This document shows positions 51,271 to 61,200 of a stretch of DNA of 64,000 nt, piece after piece. Each line of letters starts with the position of its first letter. The first letter of the stretch is position 1. Source of the stretch: an uncultured Cohaesibacter sp. (GTDB lineage Bacteria; Pseudomonadota; Alphaproteobacteria; Rhizobiales; Cohaesibacteraceae). The position numbers and the translations under genes are program-made. The stretch is taken from assembly GCF_963662805.1 (NCBI RefSeq), contig NZ_OY759867.1, positions 310,001 through 374,000 of the forward strand. Direction: 5' to 3'. The notes beneath the pieces are model-generated. The model saw nothing but the letters and a program-made list of their open reading frames with translations, was not told where the DNA came from and did not search any database.

Positions 51271-52611
51271 CTATAGCTTAAACGAAGCAAGATCATCTTC
51301 GTCTTCCGAATCTAGAGCCGCACCGCTACCTATTCCACCCCTGTCTTCATCTTCATCGACTATATCGCTGAGATCGTCTCCTCCATCTGGAGCAACTTCG
51401 ATAGCCTCAATTAGATTTGCCCAGTTAGTGCCAGGATTCTGTTCCAGAATAGACAGCAGGTTGACGAAAGCTGTGACCGTATTTCGCGGCGTCTTGAAAT
51501 ATGCCTCTCCAATACGATTAGAACAGTGATGCATAAAACTATCTAGCGCTTCATCCGGGATCATGGTTTCCGGCTCTTGCATTATGGAGCGAATATTCTC
51601 CAACAGCACGCGCATATCTTCCGGTGTCAGATTAGCCAATGTAATAACAGGGCCAGACAGATCAATAAGGCCGTTCTTTGCAAACTGATTTTCAGCGAGG
51701 CGTGTCTGAAGAGCCTCGTAGGAGTAAAGACCACGTCGGGTGTTTAGAAGGAAATCTGGAGTCCCCCCCATAAGAAAACCAATATGAGATGCGGTGCCCT
51801 GCAATACGTCGTTAAGAATACGCAGGATCTGCTCATAGTTTGAATTACGAGCCTGGCTTGATGTCAGCTTATAAAGATTGACCATCTCGTCCAGCGAGAC
51901 CATCAACCCATTATAGCCTGCGGCGCAAACAAAAGCGGACATCAATTTGAGGTGGTCATAAACATTCTTGTCATCAACAATGGTCCGTACACCCAAAGCC
52001 TTCCGCGCATCGGTCTTGGTGGCAAACTCACCGCGAAGCCAACGCATACAGGCAGATTTCAGATCATCATCGTCGGTTTCATAGGCTTCCCAATACTTGC
52101 GTACGACCTCCGCAAATTCAAATCCACCGGTCATTTCTTCAAAGTGTTCAAGTCTGGTTCGGATCACTTGTCCGGTTTGAAGACCTTTTTCTTCGGCTTC
52201 CTGATTGGCCTTTGTCACGAACCGTTCCACAATAGAACTCAAAGCCCCGCCTTCGGGTTTAGTGCGGGTTGACAGATTGCGAGCCATTTCAGCATAAAGC
52301 CCTCGGGCCTGCCCAGCAGACGCGTGAAGACGGCGATCTGGAGCTAAATCAGCACCCATCACCACCAACCCCTTTTCGATAGCGATGAGCCGAACCAAAT
52401 TTAGAAAAAAGGTTTTACCCGAACCGTAGTCACCGATGATAAAGCGAATGGCTGAACCTCCTTCGCCGATACGCTCTATATCCTTGACCAGCTCTTTGAT
52501 TTCGTTGACACGACCAACCTGAATATACTGCAATCCGACTTTGGGCACGACGCCTGCTCGCAAAGCTTGAATAATCGTGTCTCTTTCACGTCTCTTGATC
52601 TTCTTTGCCAT
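51271..52611 (-). CDS. BrxD-like (DUF2791) P-loop ATPase of a TerB-associated operon
   Basis: A 446-residue AAA-type ATPase. The N-terminus with ALRAGVVPKVGLQYIQVGR (residues 16-34) is typical of DUF2791/BrxD proteins, followed by Walker A IIGDYGSGKTFF (58-69) and a Walker B near VSLDEMVNLYKL. The C-terminal tail is very acidic (DIVDEDEDRGG; DSEDEDDLASF). BrxD acts with a helicase in type 2 BREX systems. Here it is the second gene of the operon, with 16 bases to the TerB gene and none to the helicase. GAGGGA seven bases before the ATG supports the start. Confidence 0.85.
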   Translation of the reverse strand: MAKKIKRRERDTIIQALRAGVVPKVGLQYIQVGRVNEIKELVKDIERIGEGGSAIRFIIGDYGSGKTFFLNLVRLIAIEKGLVVMGADLAPDRRLHASAGQARGLYAEMARNLSTRTKPEGGALSSIVERFVTKANQEAEEKGLQTGQVIRTRLEHFEEMTGGFEFAEVVRKYWEAYETDDDDLKSACMRWLRGEFATKTDARKALGVRTIVDDKNVYDHLKLMSAFVCAAGYNGLMVSLDEMVNLYKLTSSQARNSNYEQILRILNDVLQGTASHIGFLMGGTPDFLLNTRRGLYSYEALQTRLAENQFAKNGLIDLSGPVITLANLTPEDMRVLLENIRSIMQEPETMIPDEALDSFMHHCSNRIGEAYFKTPRNTVTAFVNLLSILEQNPGTNWANLIEAIEVAPDGGDDLSDIVDEDEDRGGIGSGAALDSEDEDDLASFKL

Positions 52612-52627
52612 TATTTATCCCTCAAGT

Positions 52628-55600
52628 TCATTGTGCAGTCAGGCTGGCCGCAATATCGCTGTTTATTTCGAATAGATCATCTTCTTCAATCAGCATCTCA
52701 TCGTGGTGCTCAAATGACCATTCATTGATAACTTCAAGACAGCCTTCCATCATCAATCCAAACTCTTTGGCAAGCTGCTCGAACTCAAGACGTGCCCAAC
52801 TTTCACGTTTTACAAGTTCAGATACGAAGCCAGAGTGCTTCGCGTCGAGACCGGGGAACGTGTGAGACGCCTGCTCCACAGTCTCGGTTTCCGGAACCTC
52901 GTCTTCTGCGTCATCACTATCAAAAATCGCGCCAAGCAGCTGAGAAACCTGAGCCGTATTTGTGCGGATATCTGCTAGTCTGGATTGATCCAATGCGTTG
53001 AGGCGAACCGATATTGCGTCTCCCGTTTCAGGGGGAATAGCCACGCCATCGTTTACAGGAGAAGCCGAGCGCACGGAGATGGGCTCATCTCCTTCTATAT
53101 CGGCCATTGCTTGACTATTAAGGCGTGAATAAAGCCCCTCTGTCGACATATCGAGAATCTTGTATATTTTCTCGATCTGCCCAACCTCTTCACGCTGAAT
53201 TATACCATCGGCACCGGCCAGTTTGATCACGATGTCCGCGATGGCGTTCTTTTGGTCAAGGTCAAGCTTTTTGAGCCGACTACGTAATTGTTGCAAATCT
53301 ATCGGCACGGCAAAAAACCAAGCAAGATTTGCTGCAAGCCGCAATCTTTCAACTGGCGACAAGTGGTCTGCCTGATGGATTGTGCGTTTCAATGCATCAC
53401 TTTCCGCTTCGCTCACTTCTCCATCAGCCTGAGCAATAAAAGTGCCGATTGCAATTTCTAAGAGACTAGCTTGATAGGCCGGAGTTGTTTCATTAAGAGC
53501 CCTCGCCCCATCAGGTAGATGAAACAGAATTACCGGGTCATCCAGCTTCGGCCCCCGCAAAGCGAAACGAGGATCGGGCGCCATACCAATACCAATCATA
53601 GCCAGAGCATCAGCGGCGTCCACCAATTGCCTTTTTCCGATCTTTTCCGGTTTTCTTCCATCGAGTCTTTCAAGCAGATCAAGAACAGGAACCTGACCAT
53701 TCTTCTCGAGGATAGGTTTGGCCCAATTTGAGAGTCCATCGAGTTCTTCACACGGAAAGAGCGGCCGCAACTCCTGCGGCAACAGGGAATGAGCCTGGAA
53801 AGTCCCCCTTCCGTTCTCGTCAGGTCCAAGATAGCGGCTGAATTTGTCGAGAGACGCCATGGCCTCATCGGCAAGTAATTGCAAGTCTTCTACCGGTTTG
53901 GATAAGCCCGAAATATCCAGAGCATCTTCTATCAGAGGAGAAACATCTGCTGTGAAATCGCCTGAAGCTGATTGATATTCAATCTTCAACGCCTTCCTAG
54001 GTTTTCTGACTTTCATACCATCTGGATAGACTGCGTTGAAACTTGATCGAAACATAAGCTCAAACTCAGCTTTACAGCGCTTTGCTGGTGTCCTCATGCG
54101 ACGATCAGGGTGATGCATCAGCCAAAGGAAACCATCTTCAGCATTTAATGCCTGTTCGGCTTTCAGTTTTCTGCCTATATACAGATTGACGGGTAGCGGA
54201 AGTTCAACGCTCCATCCCAACTGTTCCGGTATCAAAGGAAGAGCCGGGTTTTGTATGATTTGCGCTAGATCGAGGAAAGCGCCCAAATATCGTTGAGCTG
54301 AATTGTTATCTTGGTAGAGCTCTTTGAGCCTTCTCACCTCGTGAATAATCGCTTGTTTATCAGCTTCGTTAGCAGTCTTTTCGAAAAAGCGCTGTTCCAA
54401 TCCGTAAAAGTAGAGAAACATGTAGCCTGGATCATAAGATGAATCTGATCGTCCTGAAGCAAGCCAATCCAAATAGGTAGCGCGAGCATTTGCAGGAATG
54501 TCGCTATAGCTGGGCCAATAGGGCATATAAATGCCTTCTTTGTCATCACCTCGTTTGGCAACAGACAAAGATGGATCAACATAGCATTTTCGTTTTTGAC
54601 CATACCGGCCTGTCGATGGCGCCGGGCCTATATATACCAAACCACCAATATCGCGCCCGGCCACAATGATACTCTCACCAGCCGGGATCCAGCCTTTACG
54701 ATTGGCAGTAAAAATTGATGCAATGCTCTCGGCTTTCACCTGTTCAACCAGCTCTTGTTCCAACTCCTTTCGCATCCGCCATTTTATTCTACTCTCCCTG
54801 GCTATCTCATCGCGATCTTTAATCCTTTGCAAGATTTGCTCATGTTCGGTTTGAACGCGATTGCCATGAAGTTGCTGAGTTGGTCGCAATGCGTGCACAT
54901 CAGGTTGATTCATAACCTTATTTAGGGCCTCTGAACTTAATGCATCCGCCTTGATAGCTATTTTCTCTTGAATGGGGGGGAGAAGATTGGATTGTATCTC
55001 TTTAACCTGTCTTTCAATCTCGGTTTCGACAGTTTCTATTATTGAATCGAGTTCCCTATTATTTGAGAGCGCATCAAATGCCACGCTTTTTTCATTTTGC
55101 CCCCAAACTGCCAATGTAGAATCATCGTCTATCGCTTCTATTGGTGCGGTAGTATTTGAAATAGCAGAAAACGGATTGTCAGCATTCGGCTTTTGATCTT
55201 TTCGTTTGCCGAAAATTGCCCCAAACATCCGGACTATTTTCCGGAAAATCCATCTCAAAACAAAAATACAAAGCCCAACTGTGGCGAGCAAAATTGCGAT
55301 AGCAATGATAGTATTGGTATTATCATTCGAACTGGCTGGCACAGCCTGTTCACCGACAATTTTGGGGGGCTCAACTCCTTCGGCAGAATCTTCCGTTGAT
55401 CGATCAAGCGATTTCTCAACGTTGCTTTTAGGCGGTTCGTTCTGCGGAACTGAAATGCTGTGTTCGGAACCGTTATCATTTACAGGACGAGATAGCTCGG
55501 GGATAGAGAGTGGAGAAGATATCCCAGATATTGAACTGGGATCTGTTTCCATACTATTTGGCTTTTCTCTTGGCAGAACAGGCAAAGGAACCGCAACCAC

Positions 55601-56002
55601 AGGTAAGACCTCGGTAGTCGCTGGCGCCTCCAAACTTTTAATGACGGGGCGCTCGCTTTCTTCAGGCCTTATCTTTTCTTCAAGATCGGTCTGAGAGAGC
55701 TGCCGTTCAATCATTCCCAACGTTGCGGCATCCAGCTTACCGGTTGCAGGTAGACCAGAAGCCTGCTGAAAGGTTTGCAAAGCGTTTTTTGTTCGATTGC
55801 CATAAAGACCATCTGCAGGACCAGGGTTGTAACCTTGTTCTGCTAGAAATTTTTGAGCCTGCAACAGCTCCAAATTCTGGGAAAACGACGGTGAAACGGG
55901 CAACAAAAATGCCAATAGAATACCAGCCCATGCCAAAGTAATCGCTGGGTTCCTTCCGATTTCTGGTCTTCTAGATCTTAAAATATCGGCCCCACCAAAC
56001 AT
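52628..56002 (-). CDS. Transmembrane TerB-domain protein with periplasmic peptidoglycan-binding domain
   Basis: A protein of 1124 residues. A signal sequence (about 22-41) leads to a PG_binding_1 domain (about 47-98, AQKFLAEQGYNPGPADGLYG and AATLGMI), then a proline-rich linker, a membrane span (231-250, TIIAIAILLATVGLCIFVLR) followed by basic residues, a coiled coil (about 315-425), a TerB_N-type region (about 430-640), a TerB domain (about 845-960, with acidic residues in AQADGEVSE and AGADGII) and a TerB_C-type region (about 990-1120). Predicted topology: peptidoglycan side outside, Ter modules inside. It heads the operon with the ATPase and helicase. Probably an envelope-linked sensor or platform; the role is inferred. 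Confidence 0.8.
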   Translation of the reverse strand: MFGGADILRSRRPEIGRNPAITLAWAGILLAFLLPVSPSFSQNLELLQAQKFLAEQGYNPGPADGLYGNRTKNALQTFQQASGLPATGKLDAATLGMIERQLSQTDLEEKIRPEESERPVIKSLEAPATTEVLPVVAVPLPVLPREKPNSMETDPSSISGISSPLSIPELSRPVNDNGSEHSISVPQNEPPKSNVEKSLDRSTEDSAEGVEPPKIVGEQAVPASSNDNTNTIIAIAILLATVGLCIFVLRWIFRKIVRMFGAIFGKRKDQKPNADNPFSAISNTTAPIEAIDDDSTLAVWGQNEKSVAFDALSNNRELDSIIETVETEIERQVKEIQSNLLPPIQEKIAIKADALSSEALNKVMNQPDVHALRPTQQLHGNRVQTEHEQILQRIKDRDEIARESRIKWRMRKELEQELVEQVKAESIASIFTANRKGWIPAGESIIVAGRDIGGLVYIGPAPSTGRYGQKRKCYVDPSLSVAKRGDDKEGIYMPYWPSYSDIPANARATYLDWLASGRSDSSYDPGYMFLYFYGLEQRFFEKTANEADKQAIIHEVRRLKELYQDNNSAQRYLGAFLDLAQIIQNPALPLIPEQLGWSVELPLPVNLYIGRKLKAEQALNAEDGFLWLMHHPDRRMRTPAKRCKAEFELMFRSSFNAVYPDGMKVRKPRKALKIEYQSASGDFTADVSPLIEDALDISGLSKPVEDLQLLADEAMASLDKFSRYLGPDENGRGTFQAHSLLPQELRPLFPCEELDGLSNWAKPILEKNGQVPVLDLLERLDGRKPEKIGKRQLVDAADALAMIGIGMAPDPRFALRGPKLDDPVILFHLPDGARALNETTPAYQASLLEIAIGTFIAQADGEVSEAESDALKRTIHQADHLSPVERLRLAANLAWFFAVPIDLQQLRSRLKKLDLDQKNAIADIVIKLAGADGIIQREEVGQIEKIYKILDMSTEGLYSRLNSQAMADIEGDEPISVRSASPVNDGVAIPPETGDAISVRLNALDQSRLADIRTNTAQVSQLLGAIFDSDDAEDEVPETETVEQASHTFPGLDAKHSGFVSELVKRESWARLEFEQLAKEFGLMMEGCLEVINEWSFEHHDEMLIEEDDLFEINSDIAASLTAQ

Positions 56003-56434
56003 CCTATTCCACTTCGTGACTTCAGAAGAATTTAACTGGACTAAAGCGTTTTCAAGTAGCTATCTCTATGTTGAAGTAAGTATAGATTGACATGCAGGTG
56101 TTGCCAGATCAATTGCACAATCAAGGATTGTTACAATGGGTAAGCCTTTTTTCCACTGCGTGCAGTTGTCAACGGCGGAGTGAAAGTCGGCCGTGAGGCG
56201 ACGCAAAAGTCGACCACGTGCGCCGCAAGCATTCGACTACCAGCAGGGTGTTGCTTGGGTGGGGAATGGCTGCATTGACCGGTGAGGCCTGAGCTAGGCG
56301 GCATTGTAACAAGATGATTGCTTTCGGCAAACCTTGGTCGGTACAAGTGGCTTGAATTGATCGAAAGATGGCAACAGAATGGGCTTGTCTCGAATGCAGC
56401 TAAGAGGCCGGCTTAGCAAAAAGGCGCTCCGAAC
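56003..56434. other. Intergenic region upstream of the TerB operon
   Basis: A 432-base stretch that must hold the operon promoter on its left side and an IS21-like end sequence (56167-56215, listed separately). The short open frames are not supported. Confidence 0.5.
56167..56215. mobile_element. Possible solitary IS21-family end
   Basis: The sequence begins TGTCAACGGCGG and carries two imperfect tandem 19-mers (56174-56192 and 56197-56215, 14 of 19 identical, both containing AAAGTCG and ending CC). IS21-family insertion sequences start with TG and have several such repeated elements close to their ends. No istA or istB gene follows, so at most an end fragment remains. Confidence 0.4.
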
Positions 56435-56779
56435 ATGACCACACAATTCGATCGCAACAAATCCATTCTATCTGCAAGGGCATTTGCAACGAACCTTGGT
56501 ATAACGCAAACAGAATTGGCTAGGTTGACCGGCATCAATCGACGTGCATTCTATAGGCAATCAGGTTTGCGTAAACTGGATGAAGCAGTTCGCCCATTGT
56601 TGTGTATCCTCAACTTAGCAAGTGAAATGACTGGGTCTGATCAGCGTGCAGCTCTTTGGTTTAAGCATCAACCGATTCCTGGTTGGGCTGGAAAAACTGC
56701 GTTTGATTTGGTTTCCGAGCGCAAATCTGACAGAGTTCTTGCTTATTTGAAGTCGGTACAATCGGGCGTCTATTCATAA
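56435..56779 (+). CDS. Xre/MbcA/ParS-type antitoxin (DUF2384), without toxin
   Basis: A 114-residue protein: an N-terminal helix-turn-helix (about 20-45, GITQTELARLTGINRRAFYR) and a C-terminal toxin-binding domain with WFKHQPIPGWAGKTAFDLV and RVLAYLKSVQSGVYS, the DUF2384 signature. Cognate toxins are RES-domain enzymes encoded directly downstream, but here a different gene (the Mre11-like nuclease) begins 304 bases later, and no RES gene is present. It may be a solitary antitoxin that acts as a regulator or anti-addiction factor. Confidence 0.85.
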   Translation: MTTQFDRNKSILSARAFATNLGITQTELARLTGINRRAFYRQSGLRKLDEAVRPLLCILNLASEMTGSDQRAALWFKHQPIPGWAGKTAFDLVSERKSDRVLAYLKSVQSGVYS

Positions 56780-57083
56780 GCGCCTCTGCAATGCCCAGAT
56801 CGGCATATTTCTGGCCAGTTCTCGTTTCGCCTCATAGTTGTCGTTCGAAGATTGAGCATAGAAACACAGTTCGCGCATCGGTTACATTTGTTTACCATTT
56901 ACAGCCGCACCCCCTAAAGCTGCCATTTGTTTCTCAAGTTTGTAAACTATGGAATAATGAGCAGAGGTGCTATACATTCGAAGCTTTTAGAAGTTTCATT
57001 TGGACAAAATGAGCGCCACAACCTATAATTTTACTGACAAACTTCATGACTAAGTGCTTTTGATTGGGAGACAGCAGAATTAT
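56780..57083. other. Intergenic region before the nuclease-ATPase pair
   Basis: These 304 bases show no supported gene. The base composition rises in GC from here into the next genes. The promoter of the pair is presumably here. Confidence 0.45.
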
Positions 57084-58262
57084 ATGCGGCTTCTCGTTTC
57101 TGCAGACATTCATCTCGGTTCGCCGATTCGCTCGGCCGCGATGCGCAATCCAGAACTCGGCGAACACCTGAAACAGGCAAGCAGGGATACGTTTGTCCGC
57201 ATTGTTGATCTGGCCATTTTGGAAAACGTTGATGCGCTGGTTCTTGCTGGTGACATCTTTGATAATGACCAACCGGACCTGAAGTCCCGGGCATTTCTGA
57301 TCTCGCAGTTGGCACGCGCTGCGGACGCGGGTGTTCCCACAGTACTGATCCGTGGCAACCACGATGCCCTTCTCGATCACCGTGCCCACGGAGACCTTGG
57401 CCCGAACATTCATCTTCTGCACAAGGAGGAGCCCAGCGTGGAAATCGGTGGTGTGTGGTTCCACGGACTGTCGTTCGACACGGCTCATGTCTCAAAAAGC
57501 TTTCTGCCGGACTACCCGGCGCCGGTGACTGGCCGGAAGAACGTCGGTTTGATGCACACGTCCCTTGATGGGTCCCCCGGACACGATCCCTATGCTCCTT
57601 GCTCCGAGCGGGATCTGCTGGCGCATGGCTATGACCTTTGGTGCCTCGGCCACATTCATGCGCCGTTCACGCGCACATCAGGCACAGTTCTCGCTGTCAT
57701 GCCGGGTATTCCGCAGCCACGCCACTTCGGGGAACGTACCGGCGGCACCGTTGCGATTGTTGAGCTTGATGACGGCACTCCGAAAATCGAACCGCATCAC
57801 GTCGGACATCTGAGATTTACCGAATGCGCTTTGGATTTAGGCCAATCCTCAGACGTGCAAGAAGTATTGAGCGCGCTTCGGTCTTCACTCCAAGGGGCGC
57901 AGAATCCCGAACACCATACAGCTGTGCGCCTGCAGGTGACCACAAGTCATCATACAGTCGACATGCTATCAGCCCTTGCTAACGAGCTGCTCGAAAATAT
58001 CGAGCGAGTATTCATCGATAAAATGAAAGTGACCGCCCCTAAACAGCAGGTCGACACGAAGGCGGATGACCTGGTGCGGCTGATGCGGGCCGAATTCACG
58101 GAACCGAGCTTTCGGCTGGCCACCAAAGAGATTCTCGAAGAATTCAGAAACGCTTTGCCCCGCGAAATTGCCGACGAATTGGCGGAAGACACCTTGGATG
58201 ACCTTTTGGAAGAGGCGATCGCTGAAGTCACGCTGTCTTTGCACTCAGGAGCCGCAGAATGA
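57084..58262 (+). CDS. Mre11/SbcD-like DNA exonuclease (YhaO type)
   Basis: A 392-residue metallophosphoesterase nuclease. The five-motif calcineurin-like site is complete: SADIHLG (D8, H10), AGDIFDND (D57, D60), IRGNHDA (N92, H93), a later histidine, and LGHIHAPF. The C-terminal part is YhaO-like rather than classic SbcD. Such nucleases cut DNA ends or hairpins with an SMC-like ATPase. That ATPase starts inside the last codon of this gene (ATGA overlap), so they form one enzyme. Start 57084 is preferred; the frame begins at 57054. GC-rich relative to the neighbouring island genes, suggesting separate origin. Confidence 0.88.
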   Translation: MRLLVSADIHLGSPIRSAAMRNPELGEHLKQASRDTFVRIVDLAILENVDALVLAGDIFDNDQPDLKSRAFLISQLARAADAGVPTVLIRGNHDALLDHRAHGDLGPNIHLLHKEEPSVEIGGVWFHGLSFDTAHVSKSFLPDYPAPVTGRKNVGLMHTSLDGSPGHDPYAPCSERDLLAHGYDLWCLGHIHAPFTRTSGTVLAVMPGIPQPRHFGERTGGTVAIVELDDGTPKIEPHHVGHLRFTECALDLGQSSDVQEVLSALRSSLQGAQNPEHHTAVRLQVTTSHHTVDMLSALANELLENIERVFIDKMKVTAPKQQVDTKADDLVRLMRAEFTEPSFRLATKEILEEFRNALPREIADELAEDTLDDLLEEAIAEVTLSLHSGAAE

Positions 58263-61200
58263 GACTGAACCGGCTTGATCTCATTCGCTATGGCCGCTTT
58301 GACGGTGCCGAAATAGTGCTCCCCCGTCCTGCCGACGTCACCCCAGACGTCACCATAATCTACGGGCAGAATGAATCTGGAAAATCCACGGCCTTTAACG
58401 GGTTTCTTGAACTTCTTTTCGGCATGAAGGCGGGAACCCACCCGTATGCATTCAGGTTTGAACGCAATGACCTTGTGGTCGGAGCGGAGCTAGATATTCC
58501 CGGAAGCGGAGTGACAGTTCTTCGCCGAAACGGCAAACGTACCCAATCCCTGCTTGATCATCAGGACCGCCCGGTTGACGAAGCCATCCTCTCGAGTGCA
58601 CTCCATGGTCTTTCCATGGAGGGTTATGTCGAAAGGTTTTCGTTGAACGATGAAGGACTCCGAAAAGGCGGTGAACGGATTGCTGAGGCAAAAGGCGACC
58701 TGGGTCAGCTTCTGCATGCAGGTGTGTCGGGCCTGACTAGCATGGCGGCGACGTTGGAAGACATGACGGCCCGCGCCGACAAGTTCCATAAAAAGAGCGG
58801 CCGAGGCACAGCACTCAAGACTGGAAAAGACCGCCTGAAAGAGATAAATCAGGAACTGCGAACGGAACGTCTGACGCCGGATCGGGAGCGTGCCCTTCGG
58901 AAAGACAGAGAGACAGCTCATAAGGCGTTCGAAGAGGCGGACGCCGAACTTGTCCGTGCCAGAAATCGGCAGGCGGCGAGCAAGGCTGCGCAGGCATGGT
59001 ATGAGCAGACAGAAGATATCCGCAAAATTGACCAGACTCTTGCTGAGTTTCCCGCAGGCCCGGATCTGAGAAAGGGTATGACAGGAGACGTCGCCACACT
59101 CGTGACGACCTTGTCGGAGAAGGAAGAGAGCATAGCAAGTGCCGATGCCAGAATTGCGCGCCATGAAACGCTCATTTCAGATAACGAGGCGGACCCGGCC
59201 GCAGGTTATCTCGTGGAGGAACTCGCAGAGCTGGATCAAATTCGGATCGACGGGGCCTCCCTCACTTCGCGGGCGGATACGGCCAGATCGGATCTGGAAA
59301 GGCGCTCCGGTGAACGCAATGACGCGGCACGCCAGATAAATCAAGTTCTGACGATGTTGGCGGTACCTGACGAACCGGCAGAGGCCTTGGTCCTGACGAT
59401 CGAAGAACTAGAGACACTCGCAGAGGCGGTACAAGCGTGTCAGACCACTGAAGGCGAGCTGCGAGCGGCATCAAACGTGTTGAAGACTGCACGCGATCAG
59501 TTGGGGGATGCTCCAACCGAACCGAAGGACCTGTCCAACCTGCAGACGGCGTTTGATGCATGGCAGAAAGTGTCAGACGTGTCAGGCCTTGAAGATAACC
59601 TCCGATCGGAACGCGCCCGGCTTGCCAAAGCAGTGTCCGGCCTGCCTACCACTTGGCAGAAACTTATCGAGAACGGTCTTCCTGCCCGTGAAAGTCTCGA
59701 TGAACTCCTCAGGGAATGGAACACCCTGACTGCCAACATCGCTTCCGCCACAGAAGATCTAAGAGGACGCGAAGCAGACTACAAAGCTGCGCGCGCGAGA
59801 CGCGAAGCCGACGAAAGCGCACCGGATTCGATTGACGCGGCAGCGATGGAAGAAACGCGTCGTCAGCGAGACACAGCCTGGCAGTCACATCGTGGCAGTC
59901 TCTCCGACGAAAGCGCGGAGCGTTTTGAGGACGCCATGTATGCTGATGATGGCGTCCGAACGAGTTATCTGATGGGCACGGAGGCGCGAAAACAGCTTGC
60001 GAACTCGCGCACACAGGAAAGCACCGCAAAAGCTGCACGTGATACGACAAAAGACAAGCTCGAAGTACTGATCGGGAAACGCGACGTCCTAGCGAAGCGT
60101 GTGTTCTCACTGGCGACTGCGCTCGGGTTCCCCCCTGATACAGGACCGACTGCGTTTACCACAAGACTTACAGACCTGACTGCAGCGGCTGAGATTGCAA
60201 CTGAGGCCACGATTGCGGAGAATGCCCTGGAAGACCAAACCAAGCGCCGCAAGGCAGCCTTTAACGATCTGTTCGCCGCAGCCCGCCTTGTCGACATCGA
60301 GGGTGAAGAAAGGGACCTTGATGCGCGGGTTGGAAAGGCTCTCACACTTCAGGAAAATGTCCGTAAGACATGGGAGAATTGGCGTCGCGGGGAACGTAAC
60401 ATTTCCGTGTGCAAAAAAGCCGAAACTCAAGCCGAGACCGATCATAAGGCAGCCCTGAACCGACTGGAAACGCTGACCTCAGCGTTGCCTCTTCCTGATT
60501 GCTCGGTCGCCAGCGTAAAGACAGCGCTGCCGCAACTGCGCAGGCTGCAACAGCTTCACAGCAATCACAAAAGCCTGGCGGGACGAGTTGAAGCCCTTGA
60601 ACGCGCAGTTGCCACCCTGGCAATGAGCGCCGCACGATTGGCCGAGATCCTCGGGGAGTCTTTCAATCTGGAAGATGATCCCCTCCCCATCATCAATCGC
60701 GCTCGTGCGCGAGTAAACAAGGCAGCTGAAGCGGATCGGGTGAGAAAACGGGAGGAGGATCTTCTCGACGAAGAGGTTACAGGCCGAAAGCGTGCACTAA
60801 CTGCCCGTGACAAAGCGCAAACCCAACTGGAGAACCTATTTGAAGGGCAAGGCGGTGACGATCTTCTGCCAACGGAGCGAGCCGCACATTTGGCAGAACG
60901 CGACGAATTGCGGCGCGCGCGCGCGAATGCTGATCAGCTTCGCAACGAAGCACGCAGCGGCGTGAGCCATACGCTCTTTAACGAAGAGCTGGAACGTTTG
61001 CCGAATGCAACGCGAGAGGCAGAACTGCAGCAAGAACTCGACGATGCACAAATAGTACGTGATTCAGCTCGCGATCAGTATATTGAAAAGAAACGCCTCT
61101 ATGACGAGGCCTACGCCGCCGCTGACAACAGCGCACTGGTCACGGAACAGGCCACGATCCTCGAAGAGTTGCGAAACAGTGCACGTCAGGCAGCAGTTGC

